A program made the translations under genes and the position numbers. Source: Marsupella aquatica (lineage: Eukaryota; Marchantiophyta). From it: a stretch of DNA of 64,000 nt. Shown piece after piece: positions 1 to 11,728 of this stretch. The stretch spans positions 4,526,001-4,590,000 of the forward strand of contig OZ316897.1 of assembly GCA_973895155.1 (NCBI GenBank). The letters are read 5' to 3'. The notes under the pieces were generated by a model. That model saw nothing but the letters and a program-made list of their open reading frames with translations. It was not told where the DNA came from and searched no databases. Each line of letters begins with the position of its first letter. Within the stretch, counting starts at the first letter, position 1.

Positions 1-79
1 GTGGGCACTAAGGCTACTATGTTGTAGATTTCCAATTCTAAGGCAGAAATAGAAGGGTCAAATCACCAAGTTGGAACCA

Positions 80-350
80 ACTGGCTTCATGGGGGATGAG
101 CCTAGAATGGAGAGGTCCTAGGTTCAATCCCGCATCCACATGCAAGGCTTGTGGAGAGCGAGTGTGTGTGTGGGTGGGGTGTAGTGGTGAGAGTACTGGT
201 TTCTCCTCATCCCTAGTTGGTCATTTTGGGGTTCTGGTCCAACCTTCTCTCACTCCTGGGCCCCTTGTATGACCTCCCATGTGGGCTACCCTACAAATGC
301 ATGCTCCCTAGTTGAAGGTCTATCCTCTCTTGTATGGCATGCTCCAGCTT
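80..350 (+). repeat. SINE-like tRNA-derived repeat, copy A
   Basis: Near position 127 the sequence GGTTCAATCC matches an RNA polymerase III B-box, as in tRNA-derived SINEs. It is followed by a GT-rich stretch, then TTTTGGGGTTCTGGT, a C/T-rich block, TGGGCTACCCTA and a GCATGCTCC..TATCCTCTCTTG tail ending in T/A-rich DNA. The same blocks in the same order recur at 59935-60225, so this is a dispersed family and not a chance B-box. The tail block occurs again alone at about 634-685. No cloverleaf tRNA can be folded here. Boundaries are approximate and no clear target duplication was found. Confidence 0.6.
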
Positions 351-624
351 ATTTTTAATTTTTTTAAAAATTTCTAGCCAGTGTGGCAAAAGTAGGCAGC
401 TCTAATAGAAGAGATGCTAGGAATATTCTTTGTCAAATTTTCAGGATTGCATCCTGACCATCAGATATCCCTAAATATACGGATGATGGTTAGATTTTGG
501 CGAATGGGGTCCATGATTAGATGGGAAAGTGGCTAATGGCATACAGAAAATGTAACCAATGTTAACCAAAAGTGGCTACCACTTTTGGGGGAGGGTGAAA
601 TTTGGCTAAATCTTGCATCTAAAG

Positions 625-690
625 AATTAGCTGGCATGCTCCCTAGTTGAAGGTCTATCCTCTCTTGGATGGGTCACTTTTGGCTTGCAA
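625..690 (+). repeat. SINE-like repeat tail fragment
   Basis: About 45 bases starting GCATGCTCCCTAGTTGAAGG repeat the tail of SINE copy A at 299-344 almost exactly, then run on with TGGGTCACTTTTGGCTTGCAAGG. The more distant copy at 60150-60225 has a matching run-on, with TGGGCCTACTTTAG and a TTTTAAAGGCAAAAAG end. This looks like a 5'-truncated copy of the same family. TCACCAAGTTGG also occurs both before copy A (about 63) and just after this fragment (about 695). Confidence 0.5.
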
Positions 691-1137
691 GGGCAAGAAA
701 ATTCACCAAGTTGGTACAAGAAACACAGTACAATTCAAGCGGAGAAAAAGGTTGGCCCGCACCAGAATGAGGAGTGTTTGTCTTGAGTGTGGGACCTAGT
801 ATTTTTTAAGTGCCAAATTCCACCTCCCCAAAAAGGTTCGCCAACTTTTGGCTAATATTCACTAAATTTTATTAACACTATTAGCCACTTTTTCACCAAA
901 TCATGAACCCCAATTGTCAGAATCTACCGATCCTCCTTAATCTAAGGATATCTGGCGGTCACGATTTAATTCAGGACATTCTGATAGAGAATAATCCTAG
1001 AATCTACTCCCTCATAGAGTTAGAGAAGCTATTCAGCCAACATTCGCCACACTGGCTAAATAATAAAAAATCTTTAAAAATACGCTGGTGTGGGATGGAC
1101 TGTAGACCATTTTTAGGGGCAACTTACAAACAGTAGT
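690..1137. other. Intergenic, nothing recognised
   Basis: AT-rich DNA with short repeated phrases of the type TTTTGGCTAA and CACTTTT. The only open frame (903-1136, 77 codons) resembles no family I know. I see no gene here. Confidence 0.5.
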
Positions 1138-2168
1138 TTGTAAGCAAAGCGAATCCGTCACCGCATTCTTCGTTGCTTTTGATGATGATGATACAGTCAT
1201 TTTACCCGAGTTGTGTGGGTGTGGCAGCGGACGGGGGAGCGCGGAATTGAGACGGGTTCACCTGCTTTTAGAATTTTCTTCGTAGACTTGCATCGGCTGC
1301 GGTCTACTGCGACTGTAGAGGAGAGAGATGGAGGTCGGAAGAGAAGGGAGAGAAGGGAGGAGGAGGAGGAGGAAGGCGGGGGAGGCCGAACTGTCTACGG
1401 GCGTCAAAGGACTTCAGGGTGTATGGGGAAACAGTCAGCAGCTAATTTTGTAGCTGCTGTGGCTGTGGTCATGCTGTCCCTTTTCGCTCTCAGCCTGGTG
1501 ATGAGAGCTTCGGCGGGCTGATTGTGAGTGCACCAAACTCGGACAGAGGGATCTGGAGCTCTGCACGAAGAAATTGTGACCATTCGGCCTTTTCATTTCG
1601 ACAGAGATGAAGATTTGGGGGGTCGGTAGACTTCGTGGCCATGGGTATGAGCGTTTTCTGCGTGGGAAGATGGGTGTGTGGGCAGCTGGGGGGCTAAGCA
1701 GCTGGATTTGAGGACATGCAGGAAAGGCTGAGCAGGCGGACGAGGAAGGAACGAGGAGGAGGAAGAGGAGGAGGACGAGGAAGTTGGGAGCGAATTGGAA
1801 AGCGTTGACCTGTGGATGAGGCGGGGGTTTACTCTTACACTCTTACGAGAGTTGAGAAGGAAGGAAGATTGTCGAGATTTGGACTTTTGGTACAACGGAT
1901 GGAAGAGAAGAGGAGCTTGTTGCCCCCAGCATCTGTCTCATGGCTCCAGTGGTGAAGTATTCTCGGTGGAAGTAGCTAGACTGGCCGAGGTCGGATGCGC
2001 TGGCTCGATGTTTAAAATTTGATCGCTATCACGTGTAGCACTAATTCACGCTAACTAGTGGAAATGAATTGCCCCCGGGCCAGCTGTGTTTGGAGACCGA
2101 TCTAGTGTTGCAATCGGGTGGAGGTAGGCGATGGTCTTGATCAGTAGCAAGAGTCTGAGGACGACTGC
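1138..2168 (+). promoter_or_regulatory. Probable promoter and long 5' leader of the histidine kinase gene
   Basis: Base composition shifts here from AT-rich to GC- and purine-rich DNA, with GAGGAGGAGG and GGAAGAGG tracts near 1355-1375 and 1745-1775. This is typical of long plant 5' untranslated regions. The stretch has several short upstream open frames, for example 1213-1521 and one from the ATG at 2131, none resembling a known protein. An in-frame stop (TAG, 2145-2147) lies just upstream of the chosen kinase start at 2169. Transcript data would be needed to place the start site and any leader intron. Confidence 0.4.
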
Positions 2169-5100
2169 ATGGTGAAGCACTCCCTACGATCGAGGACAGC
2201 AGGGATGTCAGCACGGTGTCTCGATTGCTGGTGGTGGCGGTTCACAGGTTTGCATGTATGGAAACAGGCGAATCACGTTATGCCGTCATGGAAGCGTATA
2301 AAGAGGAACCCAAGAAAGGCCCTGGCCTTGCAGATAGGATGCACTTTGCTAGGATTGATGACTGCTGTCGCGATCGGCCTGATTCTCTACTACAATGCGC
2401 TTGAGTCGCAGCGGCAACAATTTAGGCTGAAGTGCAGCAACCGGCAGGAGGTAGTGTTTCATGCTCTTCCTCTACATTTCTTCCATGGATGCGATCTTCA
2501 TTTCTCCAAGTCTCCTGAACATGCTGTCAGTGCCCGCTCTGTTGTTTTCGGAAAACGTTGTTTATGTTTGGTCGCATGGTCCAATTTAATCTTAGTGGAC
2601 TCGAATTCCATCCACCCACCCACCCATCTATCCCCGCGGCCTCTGATCCTTCTGGACGTTAGATTCTGGTGTTTCTCCCTCTTTTCTACTCCTTTTGCTG
2701 TCCAGAGCGTCTGAGGGATGAGTTTCCTGAACAGGAAGGCTCTGGACACTGCTCGTCCGAGGCTGGAGTGGGTCGTTGTGCATTCGAAGATTTCTTTTCG
2801 TTGTTGTCTGTTTTTTGCTTCTTTGAGCTACAGGACTTGAAATTCCTTCATTTTCGGTTCTATTCTGATTCTTCTTACTGCGAAGATCTATTCTCCTCTA
2901 GGCTGCTTCAGGATACGAAATGCGCCAGATCTTTGAGTAGTAGCATCGTATCTTTGCATTCTTATATGTTGTGCTGGCACTACTGTCTATGGTCGGGAAG
3001 AACCTCAGGACTGGAATGAAAATCATGAAGTCCGGGTTTTGGTCTACCTTGTTGTCTTTCTAATCAGTACCCCGTGTATGTCTTATAGTTTTTTGCCAAT
3101 CCACATTTTAGGACGTTAGAGTCGACACTCTGCACGCCGGACACGCATCTAACTCTTATCGCTCTTCGGCGTCCTAGATCACTGTTTCTCGACTGACGTG
3201 TGAGGCAGGTCAGCTTAAAAACTAGGTTAAGAGCGAGTAAGGTCGGATCAACATCTACCAGCCACCAGCTTGTGTGAGGATGACAACGTTTCTTTACCAG
3301 AGTCTGGCCAAGAGTCTGTCGTCATTCGTTTGAGGCTGTTTGTGAATAACCTAAGGGATGATACCTCAATCTAATATTGGACTATGCAAATTCACGCACC
3401 TTGGGATGAGTGTTGTTCTTTCAGTGGGATGTGCCTTGATTTTCTCTGACGACCTGTATCTAGATGTGGTGTTCCACAGTATCTCAAATGGACCTTTTTT
3501 ACCTGGCAGATTCTGAAGGCTGAGGTCGTCAACAATCTCAACACTTCGTATATGGTACAGGGTTTGCTCTCCAGTGACGAAAATGTGACTGAAAGCAAAT
3601 GGCTTGATTTCACCAATGTCACAGATTTTCTACGACCCATGACTCCCAGGGTGTCTTATCTCGAACGGGTCACGAGGCAGGGCAGAGCTGCTTTTGAGAA
3701 AAAACATAATCATTCAATTCTGCATATGAATGCGGATTACGTTAAATGGGTTGCTTCGAACGAATCAGAGTATGCACCCATAATTTATGGATCAGAACCG
3801 CTGTTATCTTTTATAATGGTCGATCTCATGATTCTCCCAGTGATCAATAGATCCCTGCAAATATCCAGAGACACGAATACTCTGGCAATGTCAGCACCAG
3901 ATCGGTACAAAAACGGCGTGTGGAGGGTAGGGACTTACGTGCCCTATTTCGGGGGTCACGATTTGTCTCAGGCTACACCTGAATTGAGAACCAAAGAGTG
4001 TATAGGGTGGTTTGGTGTATCCTTGGAGGTGGAAACGGTTTTTGATACAGTGCTGTCAAGGTATAAGGATGACGTGAACATGGATGCAGCTGTGGTTTAT
4101 GTCCCAGTAGACCCGAGGGACGCCCTATCAACATACAATTGTACAAATTCGAGTTACTGTGAGTTAGTTGTGTATGACCCGCGATCAAGGGCACACGAAA
4201 GGAGCACAGCTACAGTCCCCTGGGACTACGCATTCCAGCGGTTTGAACTGAGATGCTACGCGGCTCGAAGTGTAAAGATGTACGCTGTGAGGAATGTGAT
4301 AGCCTGGCCTATACTGATGATCGTCGTGGTGCTCCTCTGTTCCGTCATTGTGTACTTGGCGATGAAGAAAATGCAAGCAATTGAGAAGAACGTAAGTGAA
4401 GTAGAGAAGATCAATTCGGATTTACGAGCTGCAAAGGTGGTTGCCGAATCTGCTGACAAAGCGAAGTCGAGGTTTCTTGCAACTGTCTCTCATGAAATCA
4501 GGTAGGATTGGGATTTCTTTGTGGCAGGAGATCGGGCTGGGGAGCATTTGTAATCAAGAACCTTGCGGAAGATACTGGTTGGGTTGTGTTAATGAGTTGA
4601 AGAAGAACAGCGAAAGCCACTGATGTTGTCCACTGGTTGTCAAGTCACTCTTATATTTTGGGGCCTTACCATTAACTCATAGTTTTGGGGAGTTTAGAAG
4701 GTGGCTTATCTTGTGGGTCGGTCTAATATTTGGCATTCACAACGGAGATTAGGCTCATTCCCTGGCATCTTCTGTTTTCATGGATAAGGTTTAACATGTT
4801 TATCAGGACCCATCCTCGTTTGATTTTTGTATCTAATATGCTTTGTTTGTGCTGTGCAGGACACCTATGAATGGAGTAATAGGTTTGCACTGCAAATTCC
4901 TCTCTTCGTTTTGTTTTGTATGTAAGGGTGTTTGTGTTTCTGAGATGCATGCCAGTAGATTAGTAGTGTTTTGACCTGAAGATTAATGAATATTGGAATT
5001 TGAAGACGATATTCTCCTGCCTATTTGTGTTTACTCCTTTGTGTGGGATACATTGTGCCCAAGGGATGACAAATCTGCTGATGGGGACTGACTTAACTCC

Positions 5101-8100
5101 TCAACAACATGAGTATGTAAAGATAGCGCAAGCAAGTGGCAATGCCCTAGTGTGAGTGCCATCCACACACATCCCTCTTTTGGAACCAATTTGGCGCTGG
5201 AGGATAGGTCCCGGGAGTAAAGCTTTGATCCTTTGCTTGTGGAAATGTCCGACCTCTTGGTCTAATCTGAATTTTCTTTTGCAGTAACCTTATCAACGAG
5301 GTGCTAGACCTTTCCAAAATTGAGGCAGGCCGGATGGAGCTCGAGTCAGTTCCCTTTGATCTTCGCATGGAGCTGGATGATGTGCTATGCTTGTTTGAAG
5401 ATAAAGTGCACCAAAAGCAAATTGAAGTTTGTGCTCTGGTTCACGATACGGTACCTGGTATCGTGGCTGGAGATCCCGGAAGACTCCGGCAGGTGTGACT
5501 AAGCGCTCTTAAAATTGTCTGTATTTGAACTTTGACGGGTTTCGTGATGGTTGCTCTAGTTCTACAGACTGGTGGTGGAGTCAATTGTAAGGGCATATTT
5601 ACTTTCCTCGCGAAGACATTGCTTAAATTCGTTTACAGGAATAGCAGAAATGTTATTCCCTGTCATCTGGGTCTAGAGTTTCTCCAATTTCTCTTTAACT
5701 CCCTGATAACCTTGTGGTTTTACAGGTTTTGATCAACCTTGTTGGAAATTCAATGAAGGTACGTGCCTTGTGCTATCGGGCCAACATTTTGATTTTCATC
5801 CTGCCTTTTCCCCAGCGTTTGGTTGGTTAATGTCGTTGGGAAATGATTTCCGCTCGGCATGTAATTGTTGGCCAACTTCTGGGGCCCCGTGATTAGTTCC
5901 ACCAGCTGCAAAGGCTATGTCATATCCTTCACACAAGGGGATGAGACGGTGGAGAAGAAGTGCCCGTAGTCACATCTGCGATTCTTTCTGTTCAGAGCCT
6001 CTCAATTATGGATGTTCTGGCATAACCTTTCGAAGTTCTGAATCTTATTTCCCTGGGCATTGGTTTGTCTGACTTGCAGTTCACGAAGCAGGGCAGTGTT
6101 CTTGTCTGTGTACGCTGTGTTCCATATGACGGAGAACTTCAGGGTAATGAGGCATTTTCTAATGTATCAGGTCGCAAAGAGTCTAACAAGGATGCAGGGC
6201 ATAGGTCCGGACGGCTAGATAAGATTGTGGAAAATCGAGACTTCTATTCAGGTGCATTTAGTAAGAGATCCCAAGTAAGTCAAGAGAATGGGTTCTGGAG
6301 CCCAGAAGATGAGAAAGGATCACAGAAAGAGGTGGATTCCATTGCTCCCAGGTTGAGCATGCAGCCGGGGACCCTGAGCAATGATGAAGCAGTAGAGAAA
6401 TGGAGAAGCTGGAGACCCGTGTCATCTTTATCGAATGGGTGTGCTTTGGGAGATGGACATGGGAGTTTAAAGCTGGTCGTTTCCGTGGAGGACACGGGTG
6501 AGACTTCTGCAAAACTAATGTACAAAGTGACACTCGTATTGTTTAGGGATGAGATGATTGTTGCCGTCGCCTTGGTGGATGGAGTACGAATGGAAAATAT
6601 CACTATATACATATAAAATCTAAAAACGTATCCCTTTGTACCTTTGGCAGGCATTGGTATTCCTACCCATCTTCAGCATCGTTTGTTCCAGCCATTTCTA
6701 CAAGCAGATAGCAGTACGTCGAGAGAGTTCGGTGGTACTGGCATTGGCTTGTCTATTTCAAAGGTCCGATTCTGCTCTTGACTTAGTGGTAAATACATAT
6801 TTACTTTTATGGCTGAATAATGTGGCTGAATAATGTGCAACAGAGAATGTTCACTCTGAAGAGTCGAAGTCGTGATTTTGAAGGTTTTGATTATCTTGGC
6901 TGGAAACAGATTCCTTTCCATGAACTCCTCTCGTCATTGTTCAGAAGGATTACTGCTATTCTTTGTCCTATCAATGTACTGCTTGTCGTTTTACTGCTAA
7001 TGTAGGAAGTGCTTACTTTCTGTATGACACTCTTGCAGAAACTGGTGGAGTTGATGAAAGGAAGGCTGGCCGTAAGTAGTGCACCAGGAAAAGGCAGCAT
7101 ATTTGAATTTACCTTGAAGGTCGGGATGGGAGGCGAGACGCCAGATAATTCACCAGAGCTGAAGCCTGAGTTGGCAGAGTTCGGGATAGAAAAATTGGAT
7201 GGAGCTAAGATCCTCATTGTTGACTGGCACCCTGTTCGACAGGTAACTCATGGTTCATTGAAACAGCATTTCGAGTCCGTGAAGTGGTAGATAGCCACAA
7301 GTATTCATCAAGAGGAATTTGATATGTAAATAGTATCCAGTGATATAATCTCGAATTGTGCAACGGCACCTATTTCAAGCATATAACGAGAAAATTTTGG
7401 GTCGTTGAATATTTTTGGAACATGTGCACAGGAAGTGGCTGCGAGCTATCTGCGAAGGCTTGGTGTTATTGTCGAGTTTGCCAAAGACGCGCAATCAGCT
7501 CTAAAGAAACTATTAGAGTAAGTCCGTCTTTGAATGTTGTATGGCGAATAGGTCTTTGTCTGCATTTCTTCCCCATTGGTAAGTATTGATTTCATCTACT
7601 ACGTATATTTTGAGAAAAATTTCCAGTTCGGCGCATGGCTGCTTATGACCTGAACCTCTTTGCATTTTTCAAAATAGCTTCAGACCTACAGAATCTTTAA
7701 TCTACTGGAGAAATTGAAAACGAAGAGAGGAAATCCGATAGAGAGAAAATGTATCCGCTATTGTGTTTTTCCATGGACGTTTTGAAGCTTTGATTGTTGT
7801 CTTGTCCTATATTATTTTTGTAGAGACCACCTGTTTGGTTGGTTGAGTGGTCATGTGGGCCTCTAGGAGCATCTCTTTGGAGTATATCAATCGTATCACC
7901 AGAACGTGCATTGTATCCTTTTTTAACAGGGTCTCCATTGCTGTTATCTGCAGAAAGGATATGAAGATCCCATTCTCTGGAGGTGTGGTAGACCTTCAAG
8001 CAATGGAATTTGACCCGTCTATACAACTTATCAAAAGTGTTAGGAAAGAGCTTCCAAGGCTGCCTGTGTTAGCTATTTCCTGTCCACTGAGCATTGAGGC

Positions 8101-9791
8101 AAAGAAGGAGTTAAGGGATGCAGGTTTCTCTCAAACTGTGTTCAAGCCGCTTCGCCGGACGACTCTAGCCACAGGGTTGTTGCAAGCTTTGGGGATTCGG
8201 TTGCAGACTCCGACTAAAATTGTTGCTGCCAATTCAAAGATGCTGACAGGAAAGAGGGTACTTGTGGTGAGTTCAGTGAAACTGGCTCTTTTCTCGTGGC
8301 GTCTGCTACTCAAGAATTTACTGTCGATAGGCTTCCTAAGGTGGCAATGGGACCAGTAGTTTACACAGGCTGCTCAGTTTGTTAGCTAAGCAGGAGTCTG
8401 CTAGGAATTAGCAAATCCCTTGATCTTTCTGCTGTCTAGTGACCAAAGATTTCAGATTTGAGTGGCAGAATTGAAGAACTGATCGCTGTGATTCTCTTAA
8501 TAGATGGCTAGTTTCTAATCTGGCCTTAGCCTGCATATGGGAAGGACATCTGGAAAAATGAAGTGGATCTTTATAATTTACCTGCTGTCTTGCTTAGTGT
8601 CGATGTCTGTGATCTAGGAACATGTTACTGCGTGAACAGAGTTTAATCCACAATGACCATAATCATAGGAGAATGTAGTGAAGACAACGAGTGAGTAAAG
8701 TCCGAATCCTTCCGATCACAAGGATTGTTTTAACCATTTCTTGTCAATATACCGTGGGCAGGTTGATGATAACTTAATAAATAGGAAGGTTGCTGGCTCA
8801 ATGGTGGCTCGCTATGGTGCGACGGTGGAGTGTGTTAATAGTGGAGAAGAAGCTATCGAAGCTGTTAAGACCAAAGCACCAAATCTGCAGTTTGATCTGA
8901 TACTCATGGATATTCAAATGCCCGAGGTACTACAGAGACGTGACCCCTTCTTATATAAAGTTTTCATCGTACCTTAGGAACCACCTTTGGCTTCTGGGTT
9001 TGTTTGTCTGGGAAGAACCTACAATTTTTTCCGTTTCACAGATTTTCATGGTTCGCAGGGGATCTTCTCAGGTAGCAAATATTCCTCCTATCATATAGTG
9101 ACCTTGCAAGATGTACTTTTGAGTCAAAAAGAGAAGTGGTAGCCAGGCATGCTCAGAATTTGCTATGTAGTTCAGCTCAGTGTTTGGCTTCATGTAGGAA
9201 TGGGTTCTTATTGAAGTGAAGAGATTTTCTCAGGTACCAAGTATTCCTTCAATTATATAGTCACCTTGAATTTAGGATAGGAAGTCAGCTCTTGACTATA
9301 ATTACTTGCTTTCGACTCTGCAGATGGATGGCTGTGAAGCCACTAGAAGGATACGTCATTGGGAAGTGGAAAGCTGCAGTCAGTGCAAGACAGCTTTGCA
9401 TAGCGATGAATTCACTCCTGCTCTCAGGCTACGCGAGGGCCATTCCTTCAGACAAAAAGAGCATCCTCCAGTAAGGGTGTGTCCACACAGCCGGATACCA
9501 GTTGTTGCAGTGACTGCTGATGTTATGAAAGGGACAAATGAGATGTGCTACAGCTCAGGCATGGACGACTACATGCCCAAGGTAATGTATTCTTACTTAC
9601 TGCCCGGTGATCAATTGGATCGAGTTTTTGTGCTGCCTATTTTATAGCGGAGGCGAAGATGACTAACTTACGGTTTGTGATGGCAGCCTCTCGGTCAAAA
9701 GACACTTCAGAGTGTGCTGGACAAATTTCTCAACATCGAAGTTGGCAATCAATCCCAAATCACCGATATTATGGGTGTTCCTTCACTTTGA
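2169..9791 (+). CDS. CHASE-domain hybrid sensor histidine kinase (divergent cytokinin-receptor type), 14 exons
   Basis: Coding exons read as 2169-2450, 3510-4501, 4860-4882, 5064-5151, 5285-5492, 5726-5758, 6080-6497, 6651-6763, 7039-7242, 7432-7517, 7930-8266, 8762-8926, 9324-9581 and 9687-9791. All introns are GT..AG and phases agree, giving 1103 residues. Order: a membrane segment at about 51-75; an extracellular CHASE-like domain; a second membrane segment at about 357-380; the H box [13 protein letters not shown] with phospho-accepting His422; N box [11 protein letters not shown] (about 534-545); G1 VEDTGIGIP (about 678-685); F/G2 boxes QADSSTS and GGTGIGL. A degenerate first receiver (about 768-920) keeps VFKPL but lacks a clear phospho-Asp. 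The C-terminal receiver is complete (Asp930/931, Asp978, Lys1069). The layout is that of AHK2/3/4 receptors, which pass phosphate to HPt proteins and response regulators. The CHASE sequence is clearly divergent, so cytokinin as ligand is inference. About 139 residues, largely low-complexity, separate the N and G1 boxes. Confidence 0.93.
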
Positions 9792-11221
9792 GACCAACGT
9801 GTAGAATTATGACATCATCGTGTCCAGACAAATCGGATGAATTGGGTACGGCAGAAAGCGCAAGTCAAATGATGAGATTCGTTCGAAACGAAAAAGATGC
9901 TCCCAAAGCGTATCAGGTCTGCTAGATGGGGCAATCTACTGGGCTGTGGATCCAGGAGCTGATTACTGCTTCTGAGGGGTGGAGACGAAGAAGTAGCACC
10001 TACAAACGGGTCCACTGACGGCTTCTGATGAGAGAAGACCGCAACAACAGGGTGCGAAGAACGAGTAGAAGTTCCCAGCTTTGGAACTGCGTGCTTGCCT
10101 AGCCCAACCGAGGCAGTTTTATGTCCCATCCTCTTCGATCTGTATGTTTGCGGTCAAAGGCGTGGAAGTCAAATGAAATGGTTCGTAAGGGACGTGCCGA
10201 GCTGGCCAAGAACAAAAGAGGTGCCATCAAAGTGAAATAGGCCAGCAAGATGCTCAATCCTGCTGCTTCAGATCCACGATATGAGATCTCGTTTGTAGAA
10301 GGGATAGAACGATGACTAGCAAAGACCGGATTGGGTTCGTTGAGTGCAAGTCTGTGAAAAGTGCCTGCGTGCAACTGTACGACGAAGAAAACCAAAATGA
10401 GCGGATGAGGCTGTGCGATCTGAGCGGATGAGGCTATGCGATCTGATGAGCTCTGTTTTGGACGACAACTGGCACGACTTTGTGAACACACATGCGACGA
10501 GGAGACATGCTGGTGAAATACCAGGTAAGTGCGGTCAAAGCTACAAGATCTGCTAAGCAGCAGATGTGAAATCTAGGATTTGACTAGCTCACCTCGTTTG
10601 GTGAAGGGTGTGGTAACAAAAGACCCAAGTGACTCTGTCCACTTAAACAATTGATGGAGAACGAAACGCTATCCCGGGAAGAATCGTTGACGGAGTTCGA
10701 GACTTTGGAAAGTGACAGGCATCTAGCTTGACCACAGGTAGAGGCAGGCTCCTTTTCCGAATTTTAGGAGTAGAGGAGGTAGTCATACATTCTTGTCATT
10801 CTGTAGACATCCTAGACGACAATTTGTTCGCTGAAGAAGAATGTGACGCTCTAAATGCTATACTCTCGGCCTCCCTCCCAGGAATGGGACTGCTCGATAA
10901 ATTTGTACACCAGCTACGAGTGAATGTTATCGCCTGCATTAGGCGGCCACACAAGTCGGCAAGGCTCCCCGAATTCTAGTACCCTCAGTCACTTTGCTTT
11001 CTGTGTGGTGTATTCTGTTACTTTCAAGGCGGAGTTCAAGGAAATGGTAGTTGGATTCTCGTTATGGATTCTCCTTTGTGTATTACTATTGATGCCCCTC
11101 GATGAGCCAGTTTTGCGAGCGAAAAAGTTTAATGTACGTTGCCATGAACATGAATGGGCTCTTCCGGCCCAGGATTGCGGACCATTTGAGACTGAATTGA
11201 GTATGATTATGAGGGTTGATG
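9792..11221. other. 3' flank of the kinase gene, no gene recognised
   Basis: GC-moderate DNA with short open frames on both strands (for example 10099-10491 minus and 10728-10979 plus) that resemble no family. It may hold the kinase 3' untranslated region. A small 23-bp direct repeat, GAGCGGATGAGGCT.TGCGAT, occurs twice at about 10399-10446. Confidence 0.4.
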
Positions 11222-11410
11222 TTACATGTTGCTGCTCCATGCACGGGCAATGAGAACCACCACCTCCCCAATGCCATTGTATATCTTCATCCCCTCACTA
11301 CCATGACCACATCTAAGAATGTGCATACCCTCTTCATCCAGCAAAGCCCCACAAACGCATGTGGGTAGACGTTGACGCAAGAGGCACAGGTGAAGAAGGC
11401 CAAGTTGGAA
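11222..11410 (-). pseudogene. Possible LINE-type reverse-transcriptase C-terminal fragment
   Basis: On the minus strand a short open frame contains CVCGALLDEEGMHILRCGHG followed by a Y-N-GI-E stretch. The spacing C-x-C-G, H, C, H-G resembles the cysteine/histidine tail at the end of some non-LTR reverse transcriptases (C.CG..LD..G.H...C..G). Nothing else of a retroelement is present nearby, so this would be a small remnant. A chance match cannot be excluded. Confidence 0.35.
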
Positions 11411-11420
11411 GGCCAAGTTT

Positions 11421-11728
11421 GTGGTCAGGATGAAAAACCTCACACCGTGAATGTGAAGATGAAAAAACTCGTACCAAAGAGGATTCACTATGCTAGCCAA
11501 AAGCCAGGCCCCTGAACTGGATGAAAGATGTGCTCAAACTAAATCCAAAGATGCCCTGGAAAGTACTACAGGGTGTGGTCAGGATGAAAAAACTCATACC
11601 ATGAATGTGAAGATGAAAGAACTCGTACCAAAGAGGATCCACTATGCTAGCCAAAAGCCTGGCCCCTGAACCGGATGAAAGATGTGCTCAAACCAAATCC
11701 AAAGGTGCCACTGAAATTACTAAACGGT
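11421..11728. repeat. 154-bp tandem duplication
   Basis: Two copies, 11421-11574 and 11575-11728, both start GTGGTCAGGATGAAAAA and contain ACTCGTACCAAAGAGGAT and ACTATGCTAGCCAAAAGCC. They differ at a minority of positions, so the duplication is not very recent. Confidence 0.85.

Noticed and set aside
1213-1521. Plus-strand open frame with poly-Glu/Arg and a hydrophobic end
   Set aside because: It is made of purine-tract low complexity upstream of the kinase, with no family resemblance; treated as leader or upstream frame.
2451-2714. Extension of the first kinase exon past 2450
   Set aside because: A good GT donor at 2451 joins in phase to the conserved segment at 3510; the extension has no similarity to histidine kinases and ends in a stop.
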